DNA from: Bradyrhizobium sp. AZCC 2176
GTDB taxonomy: Bacteria; Pseudomonadota; Alphaproteobacteria; Rhizobiales; Xanthobacteraceae
Assembly (NCBI RefSeq): GCF_036924645.1
Contig: NZ_JAZHRX010000001.1
Location: 1,984,001-2,048,000 of the forward strand
Length of the DNA: 64,000 nt
Direction of reading: 5' to 3'
The notes under the pieces were generated by a model. It worked only from the letters and a program-made list of their open reading frames with translations. It did no database searches and was not told the origin of the DNA. Below, one piece after another: positions 17,500 through 26,664 of this stretch (positions are counted from its first letter, which is position 1; every line of letters begins with the position of its first letter). The position numbers and the translations under genes were made by a program.

Positions 17500-19002
17500 T
17501 CACTGCACGAGCTCGATCTCGCCCGGCTTCCATGTCTTGTTGAACCACGGTTCCAGCGGACCGTAGAGGCGAAGGATCATGAACCAGCCCTTGCCCGGAA
17601 TCGTCTGCACCCAGTTGCTCTCCATTCCCCCCGGGGCCTTGGGTCCGAAGTAGACATCCACCGAGCCGTCCGTATTGACCTTGACACCCTTGTTCTGGCT
17701 ACTGACGCTCGGGGCTTGCTGGTCGGTTTGCACCATCGAGCGGGTCTGGTTGTCGTAGACGATGACCGACCAGAAATCCTTGACCGGGATATTTGGCGGC
17801 AGGCGCAGCTTGTAAGTGTTGCCGCCATCAAAGGGATTGCCCTTCGCATCCTGAACCGACCAGGGATATTGCGAGCCCCGGCCCACCATCTTTTCCTCCA
17901 TCGCCGGCGTCACGGCGATGGCAAAGTAATAGTAGAAGACTGCACCGTCCAGGTTGCTGACACCGGGCGCCACCTCGAACTTGTAGCCGCCGAAAAACGG
18001 CAGGCGCCACGTACTGTCCGGATAGAAATACGCATCCTTCGCGCGAACCTTGAAGGCGATCGTCCGCGCCGTCACGGCGCCAATATTGGCGGCGTCGATG
18101 AGGATCTTCTTCATCCGCTCATCGGGATTGAAGGGCTGGCCCTTGACGATGCCGATCGAGGCGAACAGGCCCAGGGTGGTGGGATCGGAACCGTTGGCCG
18201 GCTCTTCCTGGATGACCTGGTTCAACAAACTCCAGAACGAGTAGTCACCCGGCGAGACGAAGTTCGAGGGAATGCCGGAAGCATTGACGAATTTCATCGG
18301 CGGCGGGTTGGCGGCCTCGGCCAAGGGATAGATCCGCAGGTTCTTCTTGACCGAATCGACCGCAGGCTGAGTGGAGCGGTCCACAACGAAGGCGCGAAAT
18401 ACGAGGTAGCTGCCGAAAGTGCTCGGCCGCACGACGTGATACCCCGGTGGTATGTCGCCCTTGAATCCAGGCGGCAACAGGAGGTATTTGCCGCCCTCAC
18501 CCTTGTCGGCCCCGGTGATGCCGATGTCGCCCACCCACTTGTACCAGAAGTCGTCGATCATCCCCAGCACCTTGGGCGGAATCTCGGCCACCAACGGTCC
18601 CTTGCTGGTGTCGACCCACATGAAGTTGTAGATCGTGTTGTCGTTGCCAGTCAGGGCGACCGTCTTCGAATCCATCAGATTTTCCCAGATCACATTGGTC
18701 TGGTTATCGGGTCCGAACTTGCGCAGCGAGTCGCGCATGCCGGCCTGATTGACGATCGGAATCGCCAGCAGATAAGCCTGGAGCGCGCGCGAACGGTCCA
18801 GGTTGTCGTAGATCTTGTCGACCGTATCGGCCGACGGGTAGCCGTGATTGAGATTCAGCGTCCCGATCGAGGACTCGATCTTGTCCGGCACGGCGACGCC
18901 CGGCGCGATAGGCGTCGTCATCTTGTAGGTCTGTGCGGAAGCGGCGCCCAAGCCCATCAGTACCACTGCAACGGTGGCGCAAAGCAGTCTCGTCGTACGC
19001 AT
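17500..19002 (-). CDS. Secreted DUF1254/DUF1214 protein, most divergent of four tandem copies
   Basis: After a signal peptide (MRTTRLLCATVAVVLMGLG, cleavage near ASAQ) comes a DUF1254 region with the NNTIYNFMWVDTSKGPL segment and a C-terminal DUF1214 region containing FWSVIVYDNQTRSMV, SVDVYFGP and NWVQTIPGKGWFMILRLYGP. These proteins are periplasmic or outer-membrane-associated and of unknown function. I chose the ATG preceded by GAGGAGAGAG. Upstream in the same frame lies a second signal-like N-terminus (MKRYLRLASATLAVAV, from 19068) with its own AAGGGA box, as if the front of another gene had been fused on. At about 500 residues it is longer than the three copies upstream. Confidence 0.8.
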   Translation of the reverse strand: MRTTRLLCATVAVVLMGLGAASAQTYKMTTPIAPGVAVPDKIESSIGTLNLNHGYPSADTVDKIYDNLDRSRALQAYLLAIPIVNQAGMRDSLRKFGPDNQTNVIWENLMDSKTVALTGNDNTIYNFMWVDTSKGPLVAEIPPKVLGMIDDFWYKWVGDIGITGADKGEGGKYLLLPPGFKGDIPPGYHVVRPSTFGSYLVFRAFVVDRSTQPAVDSVKKNLRIYPLAEAANPPPMKFVNASGIPSNFVSPGDYSFWSLLNQVIQEEPANGSDPTTLGLFASIGIVKGQPFNPDERMKKILIDAANIGAVTARTIAFKVRAKDAYFYPDSTWRLPFFGGYKFEVAPGVSNLDGAVFYYYFAIAVTPAMEEKMVGRGSQYPWSVQDAKGNPFDGGNTYKLRLPPNIPVKDFWSVIVYDNQTRSMVQTDQQAPSVSSQNKGVKVNTDGSVDVYFGPKAPGGMESNWVQTIPGKGWFMILRLYGPLEPWFNKTWKPGEIELVQ

Positions 19003-19149
19003 CACAGCTCTCTCCTCGTCGACAGCCACTGCAAGAGTAGCGCTGGCCAATCTCAGGTAGCGTTTCATGGTGCTTCGTCCCTTGTTGCAGTCCGGGCTGC
19101 GCGGCGCCTCATCCGGCGGCACCGTGCATCGGCGGGTCGGAGATAATTA

Positions 19150-20577
19150 CTACGCGGCAATGATACCGGGTGGCTGCCATGTCCCTTTGCCGACCGGCAG
19201 AATTGAAGGCGCTTCTGTTTTCGGCCAGTAGAGCCGCATCACGAGGTAGATCGGACCGTCCGGCGCCGGCAGCCAGTTCGATTCCTTGTCCGCGCCCGGC
19301 GATTTGTGCTGGATGTAGAGCGTCAGCGACCCGTCCGCGTTCTTCTTCAAGGACGAGAGCATCGGCGAATTGATCAGGTAGCGGTTGATCGGATTCTCGA
19401 TCAGCAGTTGGGTCTTGCCATCGTACATCGTCACCGACCAGAAGGCGTTGACCGGCGGCAATTGACCGGCCGGGAAGGTGAGCGTGTAGTTGTGCTTGGC
19501 GCCGTCGAGCGTCTTGCCCTCGGCGTCGACGCGCGTGAGCGGATAGACCGCCTCGACCGAATCGTTGCCGTAGATGCCCGCCTTGGCGCCCGTGGCGCGT
19601 TTCAGCCAGTCGCCGTTGTAGAACGCGGCATTGCCAAAGAAGGAGTGGACCTGCCATCCGTTGAGCGATACGCCGCCCTTTGCGACGGCCTCGTCGACTT
19701 TTCGTTCGCCTTGCTTCATTCCGACGAGAATCTCCGCCTTATGCTCAAGCGGGAGATCCTTGAAGCTGAAGGTCTTTCCCGGCCCCACGCCGATGCGCGC
19801 AAGCTTCGCGCGGATATCCTTCTCGCTCTCGAGCGCCGGCGCGAACTGCAGGCAGAAATCGAGATACTCGAAGAAGTTCGTTTTCGCGAGTTCCTTGTCG
19901 ATCTTCGGAAAATTCACGGGCGAAGCGGGCGGCGCCAGCTGCTTCAGATAGGCGGAAAGCGGCTGCGCCTTATAGCCGGCTTGCACCTTCATCACGTTGT
20001 CGATGTCGCCCGGATCAAAAAGCTGGGTGCGGAAGAGAACGAACGAAAACTGCGTGGTCGACTGGAACACGTTCTTGACTCCGGCGGGAGTTGCTCCCTT
20101 CCACTCCGGTCCGACGACCATGTAGTCGCCAGCCTCGCTTCCAGTGGCGCGGCTGCCGATATAGCCGTAGTTGAATGTGTTGCCGTCGATCAGCTGGACA
20201 GCGTAGTAGCGCTTCGGGTCCACCGCCGGGACCGAAACCACCATCGGCTCCGCCCTCAGGTCCACCCACAAAATCGAATAGGGCGTGTCGCTGTTCGGCG
20301 TAATGACGGCGGTGTCCTTATAAGTAGCGACGTGGGATAAGTTGTTGATCTGATTGAACGGCGCCTTGAACTGCCCCGAATTCCGATCAACGGCAAATTC
20401 GTACATGGTGCCGTAGTTCATCACGATCGGCAGGCCGTAGATGAAGCCGGCCTCGGCGATGTCCTTGGCCTCGATGATACCGGGATAGCTTTGCGCCATC
20501 AGCAGGCTTGGCCTGGCAATCGCGGCGCCGGCGGCGATCGCCACAGTGGAACGAAGTAAATCTCGCTTCGTCAACAT
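19150..20577 (-). CDS. Secreted DUF1254/DUF1214 protein, tandem copy 3
   Basis: The N-terminus MLTKRDLLRSTVAIAAGAA is a signal peptide. The DUF1254 part has AKDIAEAGFIYGLPIVMNY, TPNSDTPYSILWVDLRAEP and KRYYAVQLIDGNTFNYGYIG. The DUF1214 part has PPVNAFWSVTMYDGKTQLL, NRYLINSPML, DGSLTLYIQHKSPGADKESN and IYLVMRLYWPKTEAPSILP. It is very similar to the next gene upstream, pointing to recent duplication. The ATG with AAGGAG eight bases upstream was preferred to a GTG two codons earlier. Function is unknown; related proteins are often annotated as acid-stress or cell-envelope proteins without proof. Confidence 0.85.
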   Translation of the reverse strand: MLTKRDLLRSTVAIAAGAAIARPSLLMAQSYPGIIEAKDIAEAGFIYGLPIVMNYGTMYEFAVDRNSGQFKAPFNQINNLSHVATYKDTAVITPNSDTPYSILWVDLRAEPMVVSVPAVDPKRYYAVQLIDGNTFNYGYIGSRATGSEAGDYMVVGPEWKGATPAGVKNVFQSTTQFSFVLFRTQLFDPGDIDNVMKVQAGYKAQPLSAYLKQLAPPASPVNFPKIDKELAKTNFFEYLDFCLQFAPALESEKDIRAKLARIGVGPGKTFSFKDLPLEHKAEILVGMKQGERKVDEAVAKGGVSLNGWQVHSFFGNAAFYNGDWLKRATGAKAGIYGNDSVEAVYPLTRVDAEGKTLDGAKHNYTLTFPAGQLPPVNAFWSVTMYDGKTQLLIENPINRYLINSPMLSSLKKNADGSLTLYIQHKSPGADKESNWLPAPDGPIYLVMRLYWPKTEAPSILPVGKGTWQPPGIIAA

Positions 20578-20633
20578 TTGCACTACTCCTTAACTCGATT
20601 GAATTGTCGAATCGATCTGCATTCGGACGTCTG

Positions 20634-22073
20634 TCAAACCCGCTTGACGCCGGGCGGCTGCCAGGTGCCTTCGCCGGCCGGCAGGATGGACGGCGCTTCC
20701 GTCTTCGGCCAGTACAAGCGCATCACGAGATAGATCGTGTCATTGGGCGCAGGCAGCCAATTTGCTTCCTTGTCCGCGCCGGGGCTGTCCTTCTGGACGT
20801 AGAGGGTGAGCGAGCCATCCTCATTCTTCTTCATGCCGGGCAACATCGGCGAGTTAATGAGGTAGCGGTTGATCGGGTTCTTGATCAGGAGCTGGCTCTT
20901 GCCGTCATACATCGTCACCGACCAGAAGGAGTTCACCGGCGGCAGTTGTCCCGCCGGGAAGGTCAGTGTGTAATTGTGCTTGCTGCCGTCGAGCGTCTGG
21001 CCGTCGCTGTCAACGCGCGTGAACGGATAGGTCGCTTCCGCCGGGTCATTGCCATAAATGCCGGCCTGAGCGGCGACGGCACGCTTCAACCAGTCGCCAT
21101 TGTAGTGGGCGCTATCGCCCGGAAGACCGCTAACCCGCCAGCCATTGATCGCCTTGCCGGCATTTGCGACGGCCTCGTCGACCTTCCGCTGGCCCTCCTT
21201 CATGCCGAGGCCAAGCTCCAGCTTATGCTCCAGTGGCAGGTCCTTGAAGTTGAGGGTCTTGCCCGGCCCGACGCCGATGCGTGCCAGCTTGGCGCGTATC
21301 TCCTTCTCATTCCCCTGTTCCGGCGCGAATTGCAGCGCGAAGTCGAGATAATCGAAGAAGTTGGTCTTCACGAGTTCCTTGTCGATCTTGGGGAAGTCGA
21401 TGGTTGGCGCGGCCGGCGGCGGCGTCTGCTTCAGATAGGTCGAGAGCATCTGCACCTTGTAGCCAGCTTGCACCTTCTTGACGTTGTCGAGGTCATCCGG
21501 GCCGAAAAGCTGGGTGCGATAGCCCGCGAGGGAAAACTGTGTGCTCGAACGAAACACCTGTTTGATGCCCGCCGGGGTGTCGCCCTTCCAGTCGGGCCCG
21601 ACCACCATGTAGTCGCCGGCCTCGCTCCCTGTGGCTCGGGTGCCGATATACCCGTAATTGTAGGTATTGCCGTCGCAGAGCATGACCGAGTAGTAGCGCT
21701 TCGGGTCGATTGCCGGCACCGAGAGCACCACCGGCTCCGCCCGCAAATCCAGCCACACGAAGGAATAGGGCGTGTCGCTGTTTGGCGTGACGATTGCCGT
21801 GTCCTTGTAGGTGTAGACGTTGGGTTCGTTCTTGATCTGGTTGAACGGCGCCTTGAACTGCCCCGAATTGCGATCGACCGCGTACTCGTACATGATGGCA
21901 TAGTTCATCACGATTGGCAGGCCGTAGATGAACCCTGCCTCGGCGATGTCCTTGGCCTCTAACGGCCTGGGCCAATCGGCTTTGTTCTGCGCAATTGCCG
22001 GGGTGGACTTCGCCGTTGTGACGGCGAGCGCAGTCATCGCAGCGGAACGAAGCAGATCGCGTTTCGTCAACAT
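20634..22073 (-). CDS. Secreted DUF1254/DUF1214 protein, tandem copy 2
   Basis: The product starts MLTKRDLLRSAAMTALAV, a signal peptide with the same MLTKRDLLRS opening as the next copy, and carries the same blocks in the same order (AKDIAEAGFIYGLPIVMNY, TPNSDTPYSFVWLDLRAEP, PPVNSFWSVTMYDGKSQLL, IYLVMRLYWPKTEAPSILP). Differences cluster in the central region. AAGGAG eight bases before the ATG fixes the start. The frame stays open upstream into the neighbouring gene, but that extension is antisense-like composition and not part of the protein. Spacing to the following copy is about 56 bases, consistent with one transcript. Confidence 0.86.
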   Translation of the reverse strand: MLTKRDLLRSAAMTALAVTTAKSTPAIAQNKADWPRPLEAKDIAEAGFIYGLPIVMNYAIMYEYAVDRNSGQFKAPFNQIKNEPNVYTYKDTAIVTPNSDTPYSFVWLDLRAEPVVLSVPAIDPKRYYSVMLCDGNTYNYGYIGTRATGSEAGDYMVVGPDWKGDTPAGIKQVFRSSTQFSLAGYRTQLFGPDDLDNVKKVQAGYKVQMLSTYLKQTPPPAAPTIDFPKIDKELVKTNFFDYLDFALQFAPEQGNEKEIRAKLARIGVGPGKTLNFKDLPLEHKLELGLGMKEGQRKVDEAVANAGKAINGWRVSGLPGDSAHYNGDWLKRAVAAQAGIYGNDPAEATYPFTRVDSDGQTLDGSKHNYTLTFPAGQLPPVNSFWSVTMYDGKSQLLIKNPINRYLINSPMLPGMKKNEDGSLTLYVQKDSPGADKEANWLPAPNDTIYLVMRLYWPKTEAPSILPAGEGTWQPPGVKRV

Positions 22074-22123
22074 GGTGTCGGCTCCTTGTTTGTTGATTTG
22101 TGCAGTTGTTGTTCGCGGCTGGT

Positions 22124-23569
22124 TCAACTCTCCTTCTTCACCGCCGGAGGTTTCCACGAGCCGTTCAGGATCGAAGGCCCGCTGTCCTTCGGCCAGTACA
22201 TCCGTATCATCGGAAGGAAGTCGCCCTTCGGAGCCGGGAGCCAATTGGCTTCCTTGTCCGCGCCCGGCGACTCGTTCTGGAAGTAGAGCGTCAGCGAGCC
22301 ATCGGCATTGGGCTTCGGATTGTTGCGCATGCTGACGGTGAACTTGTTCAGCGGGTTGGGAACAAACCACCAGCCCTGGTCGATCATGTACATGGTGATC
22401 GACCAGAAGCCGTTGACCGGCGGCGTCGCGTCCTTGGCGAAGGTCAGCGTGTACTTGTTTGCGCCGTTCAGTTTCTGCCCGGCGGAGTCGACCTCGGTGT
22501 AGGGATAGACCGCGTCCTTCTCCTGGTTGGCGGGCCAGCCGAAGGCCGCCACCGTGGCGCGCTTCAGGTAGTCTGCGGGGCCATAGGTGCCGAGCCCCTT
22601 CGACACGATCCAGCCGTTGACGATCTCGCCCATGCTGTCCTTGTTGGCTTCGATCTTCTTCAGCGCGGTCTGCGGAAGGTCTTTCAGCGCTGCCTGCACG
22701 GCGGGATCGAGCTTGCTCAGCTCGAACGGCTTGCCGGGCACGATGCCGAGTTTCGCCATGCGCGCGAGCATCGGCGCATCTTCCGTCGCGGGTGGCGCGG
22801 CACCGCCCATCAGCTTGGCCATCAGGTTGAAATAACCCTCCGTTCCCATCCCAAGAATGACGGTCTGCGGCTTGTCGGTCATGCTGAAGCCGGGATTGGG
22901 ATTCACCGGCGGTGTCACCGGGGTATAGGGCTTGCCCCAGGACGAGAGCGGCGTGATCTTGTACTGCGCTTGCAGCGCGTTGACGGCTTTGTAGTCCTGT
23001 TCGGTGCCGTCGGCGTAGGTCCGGCCGAGGATGACCATGTAGCGTGTCGCGACCGGGAAGTGCTTCATCCCTGCCGGTACTTCGCCCTTCCAGCCCGGGT
23101 CGGAAAACAAATAGTTTGCGGCCTTCCCGTCGGCCGTGCGTTTGCTGGGCGATTCCTGCGAGTCCGACATCCACAGGTCCGTCACCTCGAACAAATAGAA
23201 CCGGTCCCCCATGTCGGGATGGCTGAACACCTGCGGTTCGCTAAGATCGAGCCATGTCACCGAATACAGCGTATCTGCATTGGGCGCGGAAACGCCGCGG
23301 TAGTCCGCCGGTGGGTACTTGGGCACGTTGACGAACTGTGCGGTCGGGCTGCTGAATTCCCCGACCTTTGGCACATTGCTCATCTGGACGCGCGTGACCT
23401 CGGTTGTGATGAGCGAATAGCCGTACACGTAGGCGTCGGTGGCAATCTGCTGCGCTTCTGCAGGCGTTAACGCCTGGGCTTTCGCAGGTAAACTCAAAGC
23501 GAAGCAGGATGCTGCAGCCAAACTGCTTGCAAGAGCTGCGCGAACAAAAAATCGTCTGCTGGATTGCAT
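22124..23569 (-). CDS. Secreted DUF1254/DUF1214 protein, tandem copy 1
   Basis: This first gene of the array begins MQSSRRFFVRAALASSLAAA with an Arg-Arg-x-Phe-Phe context, so export by Sec or Tat is possible. The DUF1254 half has ATDAYVYGYSLITTEVTR and APNADTLYSVTWLDLSEP. The DUF1214 half has PPVNGFWSITMYMIDQGWW, LNKFTVSMRNN and MIRMYWPKDSGPSILNGSW. It is clearly homologous to the two copies downstream but more distant from them than they are from each other. The frame remains open well upstream of the ATG, without coding character. Array membership suggests a shared, perhaps multi-subunit or redundant, envelope role. Confidence 0.84.
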   Translation of the reverse strand: MQSSRRFFVRAALASSLAAASCFALSLPAKAQALTPAEAQQIATDAYVYGYSLITTEVTRVQMSNVPKVGEFSSPTAQFVNVPKYPPADYRGVSAPNADTLYSVTWLDLSEPQVFSHPDMGDRFYLFEVTDLWMSDSQESPSKRTADGKAANYLFSDPGWKGEVPAGMKHFPVATRYMVILGRTYADGTEQDYKAVNALQAQYKITPLSSWGKPYTPVTPPVNPNPGFSMTDKPQTVILGMGTEGYFNLMAKLMGGAAPPATEDAPMLARMAKLGIVPGKPFELSKLDPAVQAALKDLPQTALKKIEANKDSMGEIVNGWIVSKGLGTYGPADYLKRATVAAFGWPANQEKDAVYPYTEVDSAGQKLNGANKYTLTFAKDATPPVNGFWSITMYMIDQGWWFVPNPLNKFTVSMRNNPKPNADGSLTLYFQNESPGADKEANWLPAPKGDFLPMIRMYWPKDSGPSILNGSWKPPAVKKES

Positions 23570-23651
23570 GATGAAAACTCCCGATTGCGCATTGAAGCCG
23601 AACCAGTCGATGGAACACGGGGAAGCGCGCCTCCCAGTGTCGTCATCCGTT

Positions 23652-24332
23652 TCAGTAACAAGGCGGATATGGGTAATAGCCGCAGGCCGGACGGGGGTAC
23701 GCGTATGCGTACGGGTGGTAATACGCAGCCGCGCCATACGCTGCCGCCCCGACGGCGCCGGCATACATCGCGCCCCTGAACGCCGTGCGGCGGGCAACGC
23801 CGGCAAACGACAGCGGCGTGAACGGCCGGCCAATGATGTCGATGAAGAGCGCGGCCGCGCCGTCGGCGCCGGCCAGATCGCCTTCAAGGACCTGGACGTT
23901 GAAGGTGAGCTTGTCGCCCTCGAGCTTCGGGTTCTTCAGCACCACAACGGCGTCCTTTACCGAGCCGTCCCTGCCGAGTACCGACACGGTCGCGTTCGGC
24001 GGGTTCTTGGCAAAGCTGTCGTCACCAGATCCCCATTCCGCGATCACGTCCGCGGTTGGCTGGTGACCCGCGGCGCGCACCGGACGGTCCGCGAAGATGA
24101 TCGAGCTCGGTGTCACGCCGGTCAGGGTCAGCGCGTCGCCCTGCAGGGTAGCACCGCGCGAATTAAGCACGAACAGCGACGGCACGAGCTCGGACTTGGC
24201 TTGCCCTGAAGCTGCACCGATTGTTTTCATGTTGTGGGGCACCGGGGCCGTCTGTCCGAAGGCCGCCCCCGGGCCAATCAACGCCGAAACCACGAGCAGT
24301 CCCGCAATCTGTGCCTGCCTTGCGCGCTTCAT
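23652..24332 (-). CDS. Secreted protein with hydrophobic Ala/Tyr-rich C-terminus, function unknown
   Basis: A signal peptide (IAGLLVVSALIGPGAAFG) precedes a domain of about 130 residues with SELVPSLFVLNSRGATLQ, LTLTGVTPSSIIFADRPVR and ADVIAEWGSGDDSFAKNPPN, then VQVLEGDLAGADGAAALFID. The tail is unusual: an Ala/Gly stretch followed by a run of Tyr, Pro and Ala ending in YYPYPPCY, which may lie in or on the membrane. GGAGAGG precedes the ATG. Similar proteins exist in Bradyrhizobium as hypothetical proteins. A perfect-looking element pair lies upstream, shared with the divergent HlyD gene. Confidence 0.72.
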   Translation of the reverse strand: MKRARQAQIAGLLVVSALIGPGAAFGQTAPVPHNMKTIGAASGQAKSELVPSLFVLNSRGATLQGDALTLTGVTPSSIIFADRPVRAAGHQPTADVIAEWGSGDDSFAKNPPNATVSVLGRDGSVKDAVVVLKNPKLEGDKLTFNVQVLEGDLAGADGAAALFIDIIGRPFTPLSFAGVARRTAFRGAMYAGAVGAAAYGAAAYYHPYAYAYPRPACGYYPYPPCY

Positions 24333-24418
24333 GTCTGCCTCTCCTGTTGTGAATGGGATTGACCACGTCTCGCATGGTCACGCTCGTCCACGACTATGAG
24401 AAGGCTTCGCGCGATCGA

Positions 24419-24500
24419 CTATGCAAAAACCGGCGACGCAAAGAATTTGCTGAGATGATCTGAAAATAAAGAGTTCTCGCCGCGAGCCGATTTTGCATAG
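24419..24500. promoter_or_regulatory. Inverted pair of CCGATTTTGCATAG elements in a divergent promoter region
   Basis: CTATGCAAAAACCGG (24419-24433) faces the secreted protein gene 87 bases away. CCGATTTTGCATAG (24487-24500) faces the HlyD-type gene, with its GTG 62 bases further on. The arms are inverted copies with about 53 bases of unrelated sequence between them. Confidence 0.6.
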
Positions 24501-24562
24501 CGCGTTCCGGCGCACATCCGGCAAATGAGCGGTTGGCGCCGCGAAACGAGAGGGGGCCGCCC

Positions 24563-25672
24563 GTGGTTATTATCCTGTGCCTTTATGTGCTCGCGATGTG
24601 GGCGATATTTTCCAGGCTCAAGCTGGTCCGCTGGGGCTGGTTGTCGGGAACGATTTCGACACTGATCGGCGTGTTCATTCTCGCGACCTTCATGGCGCTG
24701 TTCAATTATCTCACGCCATCCGGCAACGTCACAGTTACCGGCCGCGTCGTCGAGGTGACACCCAATGTGTCCGGACAGATCGTCGCTATTCCCGTCAAGC
24801 CGAACGTGCCTGTGAAAACGGGAGACATCCTTTTCCAAATCGATCCAGCCCCCTTTCACTACAAGGTCGCGCAATTAAAGGCGTCGCTCGCCGCGGCACA
24901 GCAACAGACCGAGATACTGAAATCGAACTACGAACAGGCCACCGCGAACGTTGCCGGGCTGGAGGCGCAACAGAAATACAATGCGAAGCGCCTTGATGAC
25001 ATCCAGCGGCTCTATGCCAGCGGCGCCAACACCGAGTTCAAGGAACAGGATACGCAAGTTCAGTACGAAACGATTTCAGCTCAACTCAACGCCGCCAGGG
25101 CCACCCAGCACAGCGCGAAGCTGGCGCTGGATTCCGAAATAGGCGGTATCAACACAACTGTGGCGCAAATCCAGGCGCAGCTCGAGAATTCCAATTGGGA
25201 GTTGTCACAAACTGCCGTGCGCGCCCCTGCCGACGGCTACGTGACCGTCGTAGCGCTTACTGTCGGCGATCGCGCCTTGCAGGCCCGCTCGGCGATGTCG
25301 TTCATCGTCGAAAATGAGATTACAATTGTCGGGATGTTTTCGCAGAACGGCTTCCAGACCATCAAGGTCGGGGCACCCGTCGACATAGTCTTCAACAATG
25401 CACCGGGGCGGATCTATCATGCCAAGGTTACAGCCATTCCCAAAGGTATCGGCCAAGGCCAGATTGCTGTCTCCGGGACGCTTGCCCGCACCACGGCGCT
25501 TGGCGGCACATCATCCTTCCCTGCAGAGATTTCCGTTCCGGATGGGATGAGCCGCGACTCGCTTCGGCTCGGCATGTCCGGCGGCGCCACGGTATTTGCC
25601 TCGAATGCAGGCGTGATCGGACTTCTTGCTTCCATCCTGGTCTGGGTCAGCTCCTACACGGCCTATCTGTAA
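24563..25672 (+). CDS. HlyD/EmrA-type membrane fusion (periplasmic adaptor) protein
   Basis: Two hydrophobic N-terminal segments (VVIILCLYVLAMWAIF and LIGVFILATFMALFNYL) are followed by the first biotinyl-lipoyl half VTPNVSGQIVAIPVKPNVPV with GDILFQIDPAPF. Then come a long coiled coil (about residues 110-220) and the second lipoyl half VRAPADGYVTVVALTVGD, then a beta-barrel region. Such adaptors bridge an inner-membrane pump and the outer membrane. No pump or TolC gene lies nearby, so its partner is elsewhere or lost. The GTG is preceded by GAGAGGGGG; a TTG ten codons earlier is the alternative. It is divergent from the secreted protein gene across a shared element pair. Confidence 0.85.
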   Translation: MVIILCLYVLAMWAIFSRLKLVRWGWLSGTISTLIGVFILATFMALFNYLTPSGNVTVTGRVVEVTPNVSGQIVAIPVKPNVPVKTGDILFQIDPAPFHYKVAQLKASLAAAQQQTEILKSNYEQATANVAGLEAQQKYNAKRLDDIQRLYASGANTEFKEQDTQVQYETISAQLNAARATQHSAKLALDSEIGGINTTVAQIQAQLENSNWELSQTAVRAPADGYVTVVALTVGDRALQARSAMSFIVENEITIVGMFSQNGFQTIKVGAPVDIVFNNAPGRIYHAKVTAIPKGIGQGQIAVSGTLARTTALGGTSSFPAEISVPDGMSRDSLRLGMSGGATVFASNAGVIGLLASILVWVSSYTAYL

Positions 25673-25876
25673 CCGGAAAACCCGATCTGTGCCTTCTTTA
25701 CCACAGATTGCTTGGTGCGCCGCGTAACCGCGGCCAATACCCTCGTCGTTGACTGATATCGCACGTCAAAGCTATTCTCCCTAATCTGATTTTTTCCGAA
25801 TTGCTGCAAGGGTTTGGCATTCCGGTGAATGCTGCGCGACGCGCCCTTTGCGAAAAGTAAAAGATTGCGTGCTGCC

Positions 25877-26518
25877 ATGACAGGAGCGCCTGTAATTCAT
25901 ATCGTGGACGACGACGCATCCTTTCGCGGTGCGCTATCCCGTTTATTGAGCGTATCGGGCTACGAGGTCGCGGATTATGATTCTGCGGCCACTTTCTTGC
26001 GGGGCCTCGCCGACGCCAGACCGGGCTGCGTGCTGCTAGACGTCGAAATGCCGTCTTTCAACGGATTGCAATTACAAGAAGAACTCGCAAAATCGGCCCA
26101 TGACTGGCCTATTATTTTCATGACCGGCCACGGCGATATTCCCACCAGCGTCCGCGCCATCAAGGCCGGCGCGGAAGACTTTCTCGCCAAGCCGCTTTCC
26201 AGGGCGACGCTGCTGGATGCGATCGAACGCGCGCAAGCTCGCTACGCCAAGGCAAGAAAAGGCCTGAACGAGCTTAACTTCTTCAAGACCCTGATCGCAT
26301 CGCTTACTCCCCGCGAGAACGAGGTGTTCCTGTTGATGGTGCGCGGCAAACTCAACAAGCAGATTGCCCATTTGCTGGGTACGTCCGAGCGGACGGTGAA
26401 GGCTCACCGGCACATGGTGATGCAGAAGCTGCAGGTTCAATCATTCGCAGAGGCGGTATCCATTGCAGAGCGCCTGGGGCTGTTGACGCCGCTGCTCTCG
26501 CCCGGCTCCTCCGCCTAG
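25877..26518 (+). CDS. FixJ/NarL-type response regulator with LuxR HTH
   Basis: A receiver domain (VIHIVDDDASFRGALSRLL; CVLLDVEMPSFNGLQLQEEL; PIIFMTGHGDIPTSVRAIKA; DFLAKPLSRATLLDAIERA) is joined to a C-terminal LuxR helix-turn-helix with LTPRENEVFLLMVRGKLNKQ and GTSERTVKAHRHMVMQKL. This matches the FixJ/TodT type that controls target promoters after phosphorylation. No histidine kinase is adjacent. The ATG opening MTGAPVIHIVDDD was taken because the upstream in-frame extension lacks domain character. The roughly 200-base gap before the gene shows no clear operator. Confidence 0.9.
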   Translation: MTGAPVIHIVDDDASFRGALSRLLSVSGYEVADYDSAATFLRGLADARPGCVLLDVEMPSFNGLQLQEELAKSAHDWPIIFMTGHGDIPTSVRAIKAGAEDFLAKPLSRATLLDAIERAQARYAKARKGLNELNFFKTLIASLTPRENEVFLLMVRGKLNKQIAHLLGTSERTVKAHRHMVMQKLQVQSFAEAVSIAERLGLLTPLLSPGSSA

Positions 26519-26664
26519 CAGCAACGACCAGCCCTTCTCATTGCGTGCGCAATTGAGGGTAGTGAAACGGCTGTCCGACTTCCCCAAAGGACAATATCGC
26601 CCGGCCGCTCTCCGTGATGAGGTCAGCCCTGTCGAGCCATTCTACCGAGTTCATGGGGCGTCCA

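Noticed and set aside
17365..19146. Open frame of 593 codons on the plus strand
   Set aside because: Lies antisense to the DUF1254 gene; the reading has no domain and results from the high GC third-position pattern.
20508..21962. Open frame of 484 codons on the plus strand
   Set aside because: Antisense to DUF1254 copy 2, with arginine-, histidine- and valine-rich nonsense composition.
22100..23470. Open frame of 456 codons on the plus strand
   Set aside because: Antisense to DUF1254 copy 1; no recognisable domain or ribosome binding site.
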